The notes beneath the pieces were generated by a model. That model saw nothing but the letters and a program-made list of their open reading frames with translations. It was not told the DNA's origin and searched no databases. A program made the translations under genes and the position numbers. Below, one piece after another: positions 26,361 through 34,322 of a DNA stretch of 64,000 nt (within the stretch, counting starts at the first letter, position 1; each line of letters starts with the position of its first letter). Origin of the DNA: Mesorhizobium sp. M4B.F.Ca.ET.203.01.1.1 (GTDB lineage: Bacteria; Pseudomonadota; Alphaproteobacteria; Rhizobiales; Rhizobiaceae); the NCBI RefSeq assembly GCF_004791025.1, contig NZ_SRUO01000009.1:62001-126000 (forward strand), given 5' to 3'.

Positions 26361-26458
26361 GAGCAATTCGAGGAGAAGTGCGTAGCGCCTTTCCGCCCGG
26401 AATTGCGTCAAAAAACCTGGAGCGGATCGGCGAATCTATCAAAGCCGCACCGCTCCAG
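26361..26458 (-). repeat. Dispersed composite repeat, copy 2 (reverse orientation)
   Basis: The body AGAGCAATTCGAGGAGAAGT through CCCGGAATTGCGTCAAAAAA is the reverse complement of the copy at 8072-8127, with several substitutions. It is followed by the 9-bp hairpin CTGGAGCGG (26417-26425) / CCGCTCCAG (26450-26458). It fills the gap between the transglutaminase and Anbu genes. Confidence 0.75.
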
Positions 26459-26475
26459 CGGCGAATCTTGCTGAA

Positions 26476-27270
26476 TTACTGCTCTACCGTGACGGTGACG
26501 GCAAGCTTCTCGTCCGCTTGACCGAGCAGAATCCCCGATATGGGCGAGGCATCGCGGTAGTCGCGACCCGTCGCCACCCTGACATAGCGTTCGTCGGGAG
26601 AGATGCCGTTGGCGGCATCGAAGGCAACCCAGCCGAGGCCCTGAACATGCGCCTCGGCCCAGGCGTGGCTTGCTGCCTGCTCGACAGCCGCGTCCATCAT
26701 CAGATAGCCGCTGACATAGCGGGCCGGAAACCCCATGGCGCGCGCCGCGGCGGCGAAGATATGGCTGTGGTCCTGGCAGACGCCGGTCTTCAACGCCAGC
26801 GCCTCCTCGGCCGGCGTCATCACGGTGGTGGCGCCAGGCTTGTAGGCGACACGCTCGCCGATCGTGCCCATCAGCCGGTGCAGCCGCTCGATATCGGTGC
26901 CCTTCCCCGCCGAGCCGGCAAGCTCGCGAATGCCTTCGCCGGCGGCGGTCAACGGCGTTTCCTGGGCAAACAGCCAGAGCGGCGCGAAACCATGATGCGG
27001 ACCGGATACGCCAGTGGTGTCGCGCGTGAGCACATCGCCCGACGCTTCGATGGTGATGGCGTGAGGCTCGCCTTCGACGCTCAGAAGCCTTGTGTCGTTG
27101 CCGAAGTGGTCGGTGAAACGCACCTCCTCGCGCGCGCCGTCGATATTCAGGCCCCAGGACTGCACGGTCTGCGTGTGGCCGCTGACCGGCAGCAGGCGCA
27201 GCCGCTGCAGCAGATATTGCACCGGCGCATCGTAGCGGTACTCGGTCCGATGGGTGATCTTGAGCCGCAT
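26476..27270 (-). CDS. Transglutaminase-like cysteine peptidase family protein
   Basis: 264 aa. The N-terminal beta-sandwich MRLKITHRTEYRYDAPVQYL is the 'bacterial transglutaminase-like N-terminal' domain. The catalytic core has Cys in LKTGVCQDHSHIFAAAARAM (about residues 151-170), His in SHAWAEAHVQGLGWVAFD (about 197-214) and the Asp at its end. PARYVSGYL lies between. In its family context it may cleave or cross-link peptides made by the ATP-grasp partner. It lies between the alpha-E and Anbu genes on the same strand, with a dispersed repeat before Anbu. Confidence 0.9.
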   Translation of the reverse strand: MRLKITHRTEYRYDAPVQYLLQRLRLLPVSGHTQTVQSWGLNIDGAREEVRFTDHFGNDTRLLSVEGEPHAITIEASGDVLTRDTTGVSGPHHGFAPLWLFAQETPLTAAGEGIRELAGSAGKGTDIERLHRLMGTIGERVAYKPGATTVMTPAEEALALKTGVCQDHSHIFAAAARAMGFPARYVSGYLMMDAAVEQAASHAWAEAHVQGLGWVAFDAANGISPDERYVRVATGRDYRDASPISGILLGQADEKLAVTVTVEQ

Positions 27271-27300
27271 GGCTTCATTTTCCGTTTGCGAGCATGAAGC

Positions 27301-28242
27301 TCAATAGAACCTGTAGTCCTGCGCGATCTCGTCGCCGAGCCTGGTGTTGTCGCGGATGAAGTTGGCCAGGAATTCATGCAGGCCGGCGTCGAATATATCC
27401 TTGATCGAGCCTGCCCGCAGCATCGCCTGGGTCTTCTCGGCCGTGGCATGGCAGGCGTGGCGCTCGCCATAGTCGTCGCCCAGGAATTTCAGATGCTCGG
27501 CGAGGAAGCGGTAGCAGAAGGTGAGCGAACGCGGCATGCGCACGTTGAGGATCAGGTAGTCGGCAATGTTGGTCGGCTTGTAGTCGGCATCGTAGACCCA
27601 CCGGTAGGAGCGATGCGCCGACACCGAGCGCAGGATCGATTCCCACTGATAGTTGTCGAGCGTCGAGCCGACCCAGGAGATCGAGGGCAGCAACACGTAA
27701 TATTTGACGTCGAGGATGCGGGCCGTGTTGTCGGCGCGCTCGACATAGGTGCCGAGTTGCGAGAAATCGAAGATCTCGTTGCGCAGCATGGTGCCGTAGA
27801 AGGAGCCGCGGATCAGCGCCGTCTCGCGCTTGATGGCGTCGAGAACGGTCGGCAGGTCGCGTTCGTCGATGGGCTTGGCCAGCATGCGCTTCAGCGACAT
27901 CCAGGCCTCGTTGATGCTTTCCCAGGTCTCGCGCGTCAGCGCGGTGCGCACCATGCGGGCATTGTTGCGGGCGGTCTCGATCGCCGACATCGTGCTCGAC
28001 GGGTTCGAGGTGTCGCGCAGCAGGAAGTCCGAGACGTTGGCCGCGGTATAATCCTGATACTTCTGGGTGAAGGCGACGTCGGATCCGGCGCTAAGCAACA
28101 CGGAATTCCATTCTTCCGACGCGTTCTGCGTACGGGTGAGCGCCATGCGCAGGCCGGCATCGACAAGGCGGGCCATGTTTTCGGCCCGCTCGATGTAGCG
28201 GTTCATCCAGTAGAGCCCGTTGGCGGTGCGGCCGAGAAGCAT
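27301..28242 (-). CDS. Alpha-E domain protein
   Basis: 313 aa, all-helical. It opens MLLGRTANGLYWMNRYIERA, the standard alpha-E start, with RAENMARLVDAGLRMAL next. It continues with NARMVRTALTRETWESINEA, FSQLGTYVERADNTARILDV and the late FLAEHLKFLGDDYGERHAC. Alpha-E proteins almost always accompany circularly permuted ATP-grasp and transglutaminase genes; the biochemical role is not known. Its upstream neighbour is the ATP-grasp gene, across a 145-bp palindromic repeat, and the transglutaminase gene follows after 30 bp. Confidence 0.9.
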   Translation of the reverse strand: MLLGRTANGLYWMNRYIERAENMARLVDAGLRMALTRTQNASEEWNSVLLSAGSDVAFTQKYQDYTAANVSDFLLRDTSNPSSTMSAIETARNNARMVRTALTRETWESINEAWMSLKRMLAKPIDERDLPTVLDAIKRETALIRGSFYGTMLRNEIFDFSQLGTYVERADNTARILDVKYYVLLPSISWVGSTLDNYQWESILRSVSAHRSYRWVYDADYKPTNIADYLILNVRMPRSLTFCYRFLAEHLKFLGDDYGERHACHATAEKTQAMLRAGSIKDIFDAGLHEFLANFIRDNTRLGDEIAQDYRFY

Positions 28243-28262
28243 GGGAAGTGGCCCTTCGGGCT

Positions 28263-28384
28263 AGTGAGTAGGGAATAAGGAGTAGGCAGTAGTAAGAGCT
28301 TGAATTTCAATGAAATACGGCATTCCCAGTCCCCTATGCTTTCACACTACTGCTTACTGCCTACTCACTAATCCCTACTCACTC
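28263..28384. repeat. Imperfect palindromic repeat built of CTACTCACT-type words
   Basis: The left arm AGTGAGTAGGGAATAAGGAG (continuing to 28297) pairs imperfectly with a right arm at 28347-28384 holding CTTACTGCCTACTCACTAAT. About 50 bp separate the arms. The arms also share internal tandem words (AGTAGGNA). The element lies between the ATP-grasp and alpha-E genes. A short similar string (CCTACTGCCTACCCCTA) lies at 41511-41527. Confidence 0.65.
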
Positions 28385-28387
28385 AGC

Positions 28388-29800
28388 TCAATCATCCAGC
28401 ACCCACGTATCCTTCGTCCCGCCGCCCTGCGAGGAATTGACCACCAGAGAGCCCTCTTTGAGGGCCACGCGCGTCAAGCCGCCGGGCACGATCTGGATAC
28501 GGTCGGAGACCAGCACATAGGGGCGCAAATCGACGTGGCGCGGCGACAGGCCCTTCTCGGTCAGGATCGGACACGTCGATAGCGCCAGCGTCGGCTGGGC
28601 GATGTAGTTCGACGGCTTTGCCGCGAGCTTCTTGGCGAAATCCTGGCATTCCTTCTTGGTCGCCGCCGGCCCGACCAGCATGCCGTAGCCGCCGGAGCCG
28701 TGCACTTCCTTGATGACGAGTTCGTTGATGTGCTCCAGCACATATTTCAAGCTGTCCGGCTCGGAGCAGCGCCAGGTCGGGATGTTGCCGAGGATCGCCT
28801 TGCGGCCGGTGTAGAACTCGACGATCTCCGGCATGTAGGAATAGATCGCCTTGTCGTCGGCGATGCCGGTGCCCGGCGCGTTGGCGATGGTGATGTTGCC
28901 GGCGCGGTATACGTCCATGATGCCGGGCACGCCAAGCGCGGAGTCCGGCCGGAAGGTCAGCGGATCCAGGAAAGAATCATCCACCCGGCGGTAGAGCACG
29001 TCGATCTGCTTGTAGCCTTCGGTGGTGCGCATCGCGACGTGGCCGTCGACGACGCGCAGGTCCTGGCCCTCGACCAGTTGCACCCCCATCTGGTCGGCGA
29101 GGAAGGCGTGCTCGAAATAGGCGGAGTTGTAGCTGCCTGGCGTCAACACGGCGATGGTCGGCGCGCCCTTGGTGCTTTGCGGCCTGACCGCTGCCAGCGA
29201 CTGGCGTAACAGCTGCGGATAGTTTTCGACCGGCCGCACCTTGATCTGCTGGAACAGCTCGGGAAAGAGCTGCATCATCGTCTCGCGGTTCTCCAGCATG
29301 TAGGAGACGCCGGAGGGTGTGCGGGCATTGTCCTCGAGAACGTAGAACTCGTTCTCCGAAATGCGCACGATGTCGACGCCGATGATGTGGGTGTAGACGC
29401 CCGCGGGCGGCCTGACGCCGATCATCTCAGGCAGGAAGGCCTCGTTCTTGGCGACCAGTTCCCTGGGCACGCGGCCGGCGCGCAGGATCTCCTGGCGGTG
29501 GTAGATGTCGTCGAGGAAGGCGTTCAGTGCCTGGACGCGCTGCTCGATGCCTTGCGTCAGGCGGCGCCATTCATTGCCCGAGATGATGCGCGGAACGATG
29601 TCGAAGGGGATCAGCCGCTCCGAGGCTTCCTGCTCGCCGTAGACGGCAAAGGTGATGCCCGTCTTGCGGAAGACGCGTTCGGCGTCCTGCATTTTCTCGG
29701 TAAGCCTGGCCGGGTCTTGCTCCTTCAGCCAGCGATCATAAGCCGAATATGGTCTTCTCAGTCCGGAAACTTCCGGAAGCATTTCATCGAACGCTGCCAA
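28388..29800 (-). CDS. Circularly permuted type 2 ATP-grasp protein
   Basis: 470 aa from a TTG at 29800 (reads LAAFDEML), chosen because AGGGGAG lies 7 nt upstream and the family starts at this block; an ATG at 29857 would add 19 residues. Conserved blocks: RIISGNEWRRLTQGIEQRVQ, FLDDIYHRQEILRAGRVP, GVDIVRISENEFYVLEDNAR (ATP/Mg site), TPSGVSYMLENRE, VDVLYRRVDDSFLDPLTF, and HGSGGYGMLVGPAA near the end. Members join carboxylates to amines with ATP, probably making short peptides. It is the first gene of the cluster with alpha-E, transglutaminase and Anbu. Confidence 0.88.
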   Translation of the reverse strand: MAAFDEMLPEVSGLRRPYSAYDRWLKEQDPARLTEKMQDAERVFRKTGITFAVYGEQEASERLIPFDIVPRIISGNEWRRLTQGIEQRVQALNAFLDDIYHRQEILRAGRVPRELVAKNEAFLPEMIGVRPPAGVYTHIIGVDIVRISENEFYVLEDNARTPSGVSYMLENRETMMQLFPELFQQIKVRPVENYPQLLRQSLAAVRPQSTKGAPTIAVLTPGSYNSAYFEHAFLADQMGVQLVEGQDLRVVDGHVAMRTTEGYKQIDVLYRRVDDSFLDPLTFRPDSALGVPGIMDVYRAGNITIANAPGTGIADDKAIYSYMPEIVEFYTGRKAILGNIPTWRCSEPDSLKYVLEHINELVIKEVHGSGGYGMLVGPAATKKECQDFAKKLAAKPSNYIAQPTLALSTCPILTEKGLSPRHVDLRPYVLVSDRIQIVPGGLTRVALKEGSLVVNSSQGGGTKDTWVLDD

Positions 29801-29972
29801 TCGCGTACTCCCCTGTAAGACCATTTCACTGGCGTCGCCGGAGAAAATCAAGCGCAATCGGTGATTTGATGAGTGACGGCGGTCGTTATGTCAGGACTGC
29901 CCAAGATTAAGGCAGGGCCGACGGGACCGGGTCAGGCTTTGCCTTGCTCCCGGGCAAACGACAAAAGGCGAC

Positions 29973-30209
29973 TCAGAAGGCGCGGAAGGTCACGATGGTG
30001 AAGGTGTCCTTGATGCCGGGCAGAATCTGCACCTTCTCGTTGATGAAGTGGCCGACATCCTGGTCGTCCTCGACATAGAATTTGGCGAGCAGGTCGTAAT
30101 TGCCGGCAGTCGAGTAGATTTCCGAGGCGATCTCGGCATCGGCAAGCGCGCTGGCGACCTCATAGGCCTTGCCGAGATCGCACTTAATCTGCACGAAAAA
30201 TGCCTTCAT
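29973..30209 (-). CDS. Stand-alone Lrp/AsnC ligand-binding (RAM) domain protein
   Basis: 78 aa, MKAFFVQIKCDLGKAYEVAS to TFTIVTFRAF. This is the alpha/beta RAM domain of Lrp/AsnC regulators (AGNYDLLAKFYVED is the central strand-loop block) without the HTH. Such stand-alone proteins oligomerise and bind amino acids or similar ligands. It lies 170 bp upstream of the ATP-grasp cluster on the same strand and may sense the product or substrate of that cluster (inference). Confidence 0.85.
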   Translation of the reverse strand: MKAFFVQIKCDLGKAYEVASALADAEIASEIYSTAGNYDLLAKFYVEDDQDVGHFINEKVQILPGIKDTFTIVTFRAF

Positions 30210-30424
30210 TGCCCGGTCCTGCCTAGCCTGTGAGCGAATAAGCGGCCCTTTTGGCAGACTGCCGCCCGGCTTTCAAGCATCAGCCGGCCATGCGCAACAG
30301 TTGGCTGCTCGGCAGCGCCGAATGGCTGATGCTTGCGAGCTGCTGAAACCACCAAGCGATGCCATGCGTATGTTAGGATGCATCTTCGGACTGCGATTTC
30401 CCCCGGGGACAACGGAGACAGGCC

Positions 30425-30844
30425 ATGCGCCGCTCATTATTCGCATTCGCAATCATTCCATTCCTGTTCATGTCCTCGGCCTTCGCCGGCGACGCCGAGA
30501 TCAAGGCGGCGCAGACGGTCATCGACAGCCAGCTGAAAGCCTTCGTCGCCAATGACGGCGCCAAGGCCTACAGTTTCGCCGCGCCGAACGTGAAACGCGT
30601 CTTCCCGACCGTCGACATGTTCATGAACATGGTGACCAACGGCTACGCGCCGGTGCGCAAGCCGCAAAGCTATGCCTTCGGCAAGGTCGAGCAGACGGGC
30701 CCGACCTCGATCATCCAGCAGGTGATGATCGTCGGGCCCGACGGCAAGGACTACGAGGCGGTCTACACGCTGGAGCAGCAGCCTGACGGCAGCTTTCAGA
30801 TCACCGGCTGCAGCCTGCGGGCGTCGACGTCGCTGAGCACCTGA
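30425..30844 (+). CDS. DUF4864 secreted protein
   Basis: 139 aa. Signal peptide MRRSLFAFAIIPFLFMSSAF with cleavage near AFAG. The DUF4864 core follows: IKAAQTVIDSQLKAFVANDG, AKAYSFAAPNVKRVFP and DMFMNMVTNGYAPVRKPQSY. The last part, YTLEQQPDGSFQITGCSLR, is the terminal beta strand. An NTF2-like fold is expected. No catalytic site is evident and the function is unknown. It is convergent with tgt, with only 5 bp between the two stops. Confidence 0.85.
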   Translation: MRRSLFAFAIIPFLFMSSAFAGDAEIKAAQTVIDSQLKAFVANDGAKAYSFAAPNVKRVFPTVDMFMNMVTNGYAPVRKPQSYAFGKVEQTGPTSIIQQVMIVGPDGKDYEAVYTLEQQPDGSFQITGCSLRASTSLST

Positions 30845-30849
30845 TCCGG

Positions 30850-31980
30850 TCAGACGACCGGAATATCGCCGCGGGCCCAGCCCTCGGAAATCTCGGCCGC
30901 CTGCGCCTCGAAGGCGCCGGCCTGGATGGCGGTGCGGATATCCTGCATCAGTTTCTGGTAGTAGGACAGGTTGTTCCAGGTGAGCAGCATCGCCCCCAGC
31001 GATTCCTGCGAACGCACCAGGTGGTGCAGATAGGCGCGCGAATAGTCGCGCGCGGCCGGGCAATCGCTCTCTTCGTCCAGCGGGCGCGGATCGTCGGCAT
31101 GGCGGGCGTTGCGCAGGTTGACCTTGCCGCGGCGCGTGTAGGCGAGGCCATGGCGACCGGCGCGGGTCGGCATCACGCAGTCGACCATGTCGATACCGCG
31201 AGCCACCGATTTCAAGATGTCGTCCGGCGTGCCGACGCCCATCAGATAGCGCGGCTTGTCGGCCGGCAGTTCGGGACAGGTGATGTCGAGCATCTCCAGC
31301 ATCACCGCTTGCGGCTCGCCGACCGCCAGCCCGCCGACGGCATATCCTTTCAGATCCATCGCGTTCAGGGCTTGCGCCGAGCGCACGCGCAAATCGGCAA
31401 TATCGCCGCCCTGGACAATACCGAACATCGCCTTGCCCGGCTGGTCGCCGAAGGCCGTCTTGCAGCGCTCGGCCCAACGCAGCGACAGTTCCATGGCGCG
31501 CTCGATCTCCTTCGGCTTGGCCGGCAGTGCCGTGCATTCGTCGAGCTGCATCTGGATATCGGAATCGAGCAGGCCCTGGATCTCGATCGATCGCTCTGGC
31601 GACATCTCGTAGGGCGCGCCGTCGATATGCGAGCGGAAGGTGACGCCCCTCTCCGAGAGCTTCCTTAGCTTGGACAGCGACATCACCTGGAAGCCGCCGC
31701 TGTCGGTGAGGATGGGATGCGGCCAGCGCGCGAATTCATGCAGGCCGCCAAGCTTCGCCACGCGCTCGGCGCCGGGCCGCAGCATCAAATGATAGGTGTT
31801 GCCGAGGATGATGTCGGCGCCGACGCCGCGCACCTGGTCCATATACATGGCCTTGACGGTGCCGCCGGTGCCGACCGGCATGAAGGCCGGCGTGCGGATC
31901 TCGCCGCGCGGCATCGATATCACGCCGCGCCGCGCCTTGCCGTCGGTGGCAAGCAGCTTGAAGGAGAAAGCCTCAGCCAT
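30850..31980 (-). CDS. tgt: tRNA-guanine transglycosylase, zinc site mostly lost
   Basis: 376 aa. It exchanges guanine-34 for preQ1 in GUN-anticodon tRNAs, on the pathway completed by QueA. LTDSGGFQVMSL (Asp93), KGYAVGGLAVGE and the nucleophile block MVDCVMPTRAGRHG (Asp267) are intact. The canonical zinc site CxCxxC...H is not: residues 305-310 read SDCPAA (only Cys307 kept) and the His position is Asn336 in TWNN. The fold around YSRAYLHHLVRS is otherwise preserved. The start overlaps the small gene before it by 8 bp. Confidence 0.95.
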   Translation of the reverse strand: MAEAFSFKLLATDGKARRGVISMPRGEIRTPAFMPVGTGGTVKAMYMDQVRGVGADIILGNTYHLMLRPGAERVAKLGGLHEFARWPHPILTDSGGFQVMSLSKLRKLSERGVTFRSHIDGAPYEMSPERSIEIQGLLDSDIQMQLDECTALPAKPKEIERAMELSLRWAERCKTAFGDQPGKAMFGIVQGGDIADLRVRSAQALNAMDLKGYAVGGLAVGEPQAVMLEMLDITCPELPADKPRYLMGVGTPDDILKSVARGIDMVDCVMPTRAGRHGLAYTRRGKVNLRNARHADDPRPLDEESDCPAARDYSRAYLHHLVRSQESLGAMLLTWNNLSYYQKLMQDIRTAIQAGAFEAQAAEISEGWARGDIPVV

Positions 31981-32242
31981 TGAAGTCCTTGTCGTGCACA
32001 GGCGCGCCGGGTGCCTGCTCGTCGAGCGACTGCCGGTAGCGGATGCAGCCGCGCATGAATTTTTCCCAGGGCGGCACCGCGATGGCAGGTTCGGTCTGTT
32101 CCGGCAGCAGGGCCCAGAGGTCGGGGTGATGCCAGCAGAGATCGTGGCCGGTGGAGTCGCGATGGGTGCGAATCCCGGCGCGCAATTTCTTCACCTCCGC
32201 GACCAGCGCGTCGCGGTCCATGTGTTCCAGATCATCGTCCAT
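31973..32242 (-). CDS. Small conserved-looking protein between queA and tgt
   Basis: 89 aa from the ATG at 32242 (MDDDLEHMDRDALVAEVKKL). It has an N-terminal charged helix, then RAGIRTHRDSTGHDLCWHHP, DLWALLPEQ and PWEKFMRGCIRYRQSLDEQ. The HxDxTGxDxCWHHPxLW pattern suggests a His/Cys metal or ligand site. It overlaps queA by 11 bp and tgt by 8 bp, so all three are translated as one unit, and a link to queuosine synthesis is a guess from position. Family not recognised. Confidence 0.75.
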   Translation of the reverse strand: MDDDLEHMDRDALVAEVKKLRAGIRTHRDSTGHDLCWHHPDLWALLPEQTEPAIAVPPWEKFMRGCIRYRQSLDEQAPGAPVHDKDFNG

Positions 32243-33320
32243 CGCTCGTCTCCGCTCGGTAAAGCAAGCTGGCGTCTCCGTAGGAGTAGAACCTGTAGCC
32301 GCTGTCGATGGCATGCGCATAGGCCGCGCGCATCGTCTCCAGCCCGCTGAAGGCCGAGACCAGCATGAACAGCGTCGAGCGCGGCAGATGGAAATTGGTC
32401 ATCAACAGGTCGGCGGTGCGGAAGCGGTAGCCGGGTGTGATGAAGATATCGGTCGGGCCCGACCATGCGGCGAGTTTGCCGTCTTCTCTGGCGGCGCTCT
32501 CCAGCAGGCGCAGCGACGTCGTGCCGACGGCGACGATCCGCCCTCCCCGCGTCCTTGCCGCGTTGAGCGCTTCGGCGGTCTCGGCGCTGACAGAGCCGGT
32601 CTCGGCATGCATCTTGTGGTCGGCGGTGTCGTCTGCCTTGACCGGCAGGAAGGTGCCGGCGCCGACATGCAGCGTGACGAAGCGGCGTTCCACCCCCTTG
32701 GCGTCGAGAGCGGCAAACAGCTCGGGCGTGAAATGCAGCCCGGCGGTGGGCGCTGCGACCGCGCCCTCCTCCCTGGCGTAGATGGTCTGGTAGTCGCTGC
32801 GGTCGCGCTCGTCGTCGTCGCGCTTGGAGGCGATGTAGGGCGGCAGCGGGATGTGGCCGACGGCGTGCAGCGCCTCGTCGAGGAACGGGCCGGAGAGATC
32901 GAAGCCGAGCAGAACCTCGCCGGCCTCGCCCTTCTCGATCACCGTGGCGTCGAGCTGGCCGAGGAAGCAGGAATTGGCGTCATGGCCGAAATGGATGCGG
33001 TCTCCGGCACTGATGCGCTTGCCAGGCCGCATGAAGGCCTGCCAGCGGTCGGGCGCCACCCGCATGTGCAGCGTCGCCTCGACCTGCGCCTGTGCCTCGC
33101 CGCGCCTGCGAATGCCCTTGAGCTGCGCCGGAATGACCTTGGTGTCGTTGAAGACGAGCACGTCGCCGTCGCCGAGCAGCGACGGCAGGTCGCGCACCGT
33201 ACGGTCGGCCAGCCCTTCCCCCGGCCTGACGACCAGCATCCTGGCGCTGTCGCGCGGCTCGGCGGGGCGCAGCGCGATGCACGCTTCCGGCAGGTCGAAG
33301 TCGAAGAGGTCGACGCGCAT
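32232..33320 (-). CDS. queA: S-adenosylmethionine:tRNA ribosyltransferase-isomerase
   Basis: 362 aa from the ATG at 33320 (MRVDLFDFDLPEACIALRPA), which is the family start. Conserved blocks: EPRDSARMLVV, LVFNDTKVIPAQLKG, YQTIYAREEGAVAAPTAGLH (substrate pocket), FVTLHVGAGTFLPVKADD and FHLPRSTLFMLVSAFSG. It transfers the ribosyl part of SAM to preQ1-tRNA to make epoxyqueuosine. Its ATG overlaps the end of the preceding DMT gene, and its end overlaps the small gene before tgt, so the queuosine genes form one coupled unit. Confidence 0.95.
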   Translation of the reverse strand: MRVDLFDFDLPEACIALRPAEPRDSARMLVVRPGEGLADRTVRDLPSLLGDGDVLVFNDTKVIPAQLKGIRRRGEAQAQVEATLHMRVAPDRWQAFMRPGKRISAGDRIHFGHDANSCFLGQLDATVIEKGEAGEVLLGFDLSGPFLDEALHAVGHIPLPPYIASKRDDDERDRSDYQTIYAREEGAVAAPTAGLHFTPELFAALDAKGVERRFVTLHVGAGTFLPVKADDTADHKMHAETGSVSAETAEALNAARTRGGRIVAVGTTSLRLLESAAREDGKLAAWSGPTDIFITPGYRFRTADLLMTNFHLPRSTLFMLVSAFSGLETMRAAYAHAIDSGYRFYSYGDASLLYRAETSDGR

Positions 33321-33769
33321 CAGAAGAGCCGGATGAGCAGCGCTCCGGCGAGCAGCAACACGGCGCCGGCAATGCGGCCGAGCGAGATCTCGCGCACCGC
33401 CACGCCGAGGAAGCCGGCACGGTCGATGAGCATGCCGGCCAGCAGCTGGCCGGCGACCAGGAACGCCATCAGCGCGGCGGCGCCGATGCGCGGCGTGAGA
33501 ATGGTCGAGAGCGTGACGTAGAAGCCGCCGAGCATGCCGCCGGCGATGAACAGCCATGGCGCCGGCGCCTTCCAGTCGAGCGAAATGCCCTGCAGCTTCA
33601 CCACGACGACAGCGATGACGCCGAGCACGACCGCGCCCGACAGGAAGGAGAACGCAGCCGCCGCGACCGGGAGCCCCAGGCCGCGCGCCAGCTGCGAATT
33701 GATGGGCGCCTGAACGGCGATGAAGGCGCCGGACAGGATGCCAAGCAGGGACCAGACGGCGCCCATCAT
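33320..33769 (-). CDS. DMT family transporter, YdcZ/DUF606 type
   Basis: 149 aa with about five TM helices (SLLGILSGAFIAVQAPINSQ, AAFSFLSGAVVLGVIAVVVV, FIAGGMLGGFYVTLSTILTP, LMAFLVAGQLLAGMLIDRAG, GRIAGAVLLLAGALLIRLF). QAPINSQLAR and GGxxGxxxVTLSTxLTPRIG are DUF606 marks. These are half-size members of the drug/metabolite transporter superfamily that work as dimers. The substrate is unknown. Position next to queA invites, but does not prove, a role with queuosine precursors. The stop overlaps the queA start. Confidence 0.85.
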   Translation of the reverse strand: MMGAVWSLLGILSGAFIAVQAPINSQLARGLGLPVAAAAFSFLSGAVVLGVIAVVVVKLQGISLDWKAPAPWLFIAGGMLGGFYVTLSTILTPRIGAAALMAFLVAGQLLAGMLIDRAGFLGVAVREISLGRIAGAVLLLAGALLIRLF

Positions 33770-33782
33770 CGTTATGCCGCCT

Positions 33783-34295
33783 TTACTTGACGTCGGCCGC
33801 GACCTTCAGCGACACGATCTTGTCGGGGTCCTGCACCGGCTCGCCGCGCTTGATCTTGTCGACATTGTCCATGCCTTCGAGGACCTGGCCCCAAACCGTG
33901 TACTGGCGGTTGAGGAAGGAGGCGTCATCGAAGCAGATGAAGAACTGCGAGTTCGCCGAATTCGGGTTCTGGGCGCGCGCCATCGAGCACGTGCCGCGGC
34001 CATGGTTGGCGTTGGAGAACTCGGCCTTCAGGTCCGGCTTGTCGGAACCGCCCATGCCCGCGCGCGAAGGCGCGAAAGAGGGCTTGCTCGAATTGCCGAA
34101 CTTGACGTCGCCGGTCTGCGCCATGAAGCCGTCGATGACGCGGTGGAAGACAACGCCGTCATAGGCGCCTTCGCGCGCCAGCTCCTTGATGCGGGCGACA
34201 TGGCCGGGCGCCAGGTCGGGGAACAGTTCGATGACGACCTGGCCCTTGGTCGTTTCCATGATGAGGGCGTTCTCGCGGTCCTTGATCTCAGCCAT
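33783..34295 (-). CDS. ppiB: Cyclophilin-type peptidyl-prolyl isomerase, cytoplasmic
   Basis: 170 aa, no signal peptide. The active-site pattern is FHRVIDGFMAQTGDVKFG (about residues 52-69), then the GRGTCSMARAQNPNSANSQF block and FLNRQYTVWGQVLEGMDNVD. The catalytic Arg is in FHRVI. It accelerates proline isomerisation in folding proteins. A periplasmic paralogue lies directly upstream on the same strand, 27 bp away, and the two share the core blocks, which suggests a tandem duplication with signal gain or loss. Confidence 0.93.
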   Translation of the reverse strand: MAEIKDRENALIMETTKGQVVIELFPDLAPGHVARIKELAREGAYDGVVFHRVIDGFMAQTGDVKFGNSSKPSFAPSRAGMGGSDKPDLKAEFSNANHGRGTCSMARAQNPNSANSQFFICFDDASFLNRQYTVWGQVLEGMDNVDKIKRGEPVQDPDKIVSLKVAADVK

Positions 34296-34322
34296 GTCAG
34301 ATATCCTTTTGAAAAAACAGAT

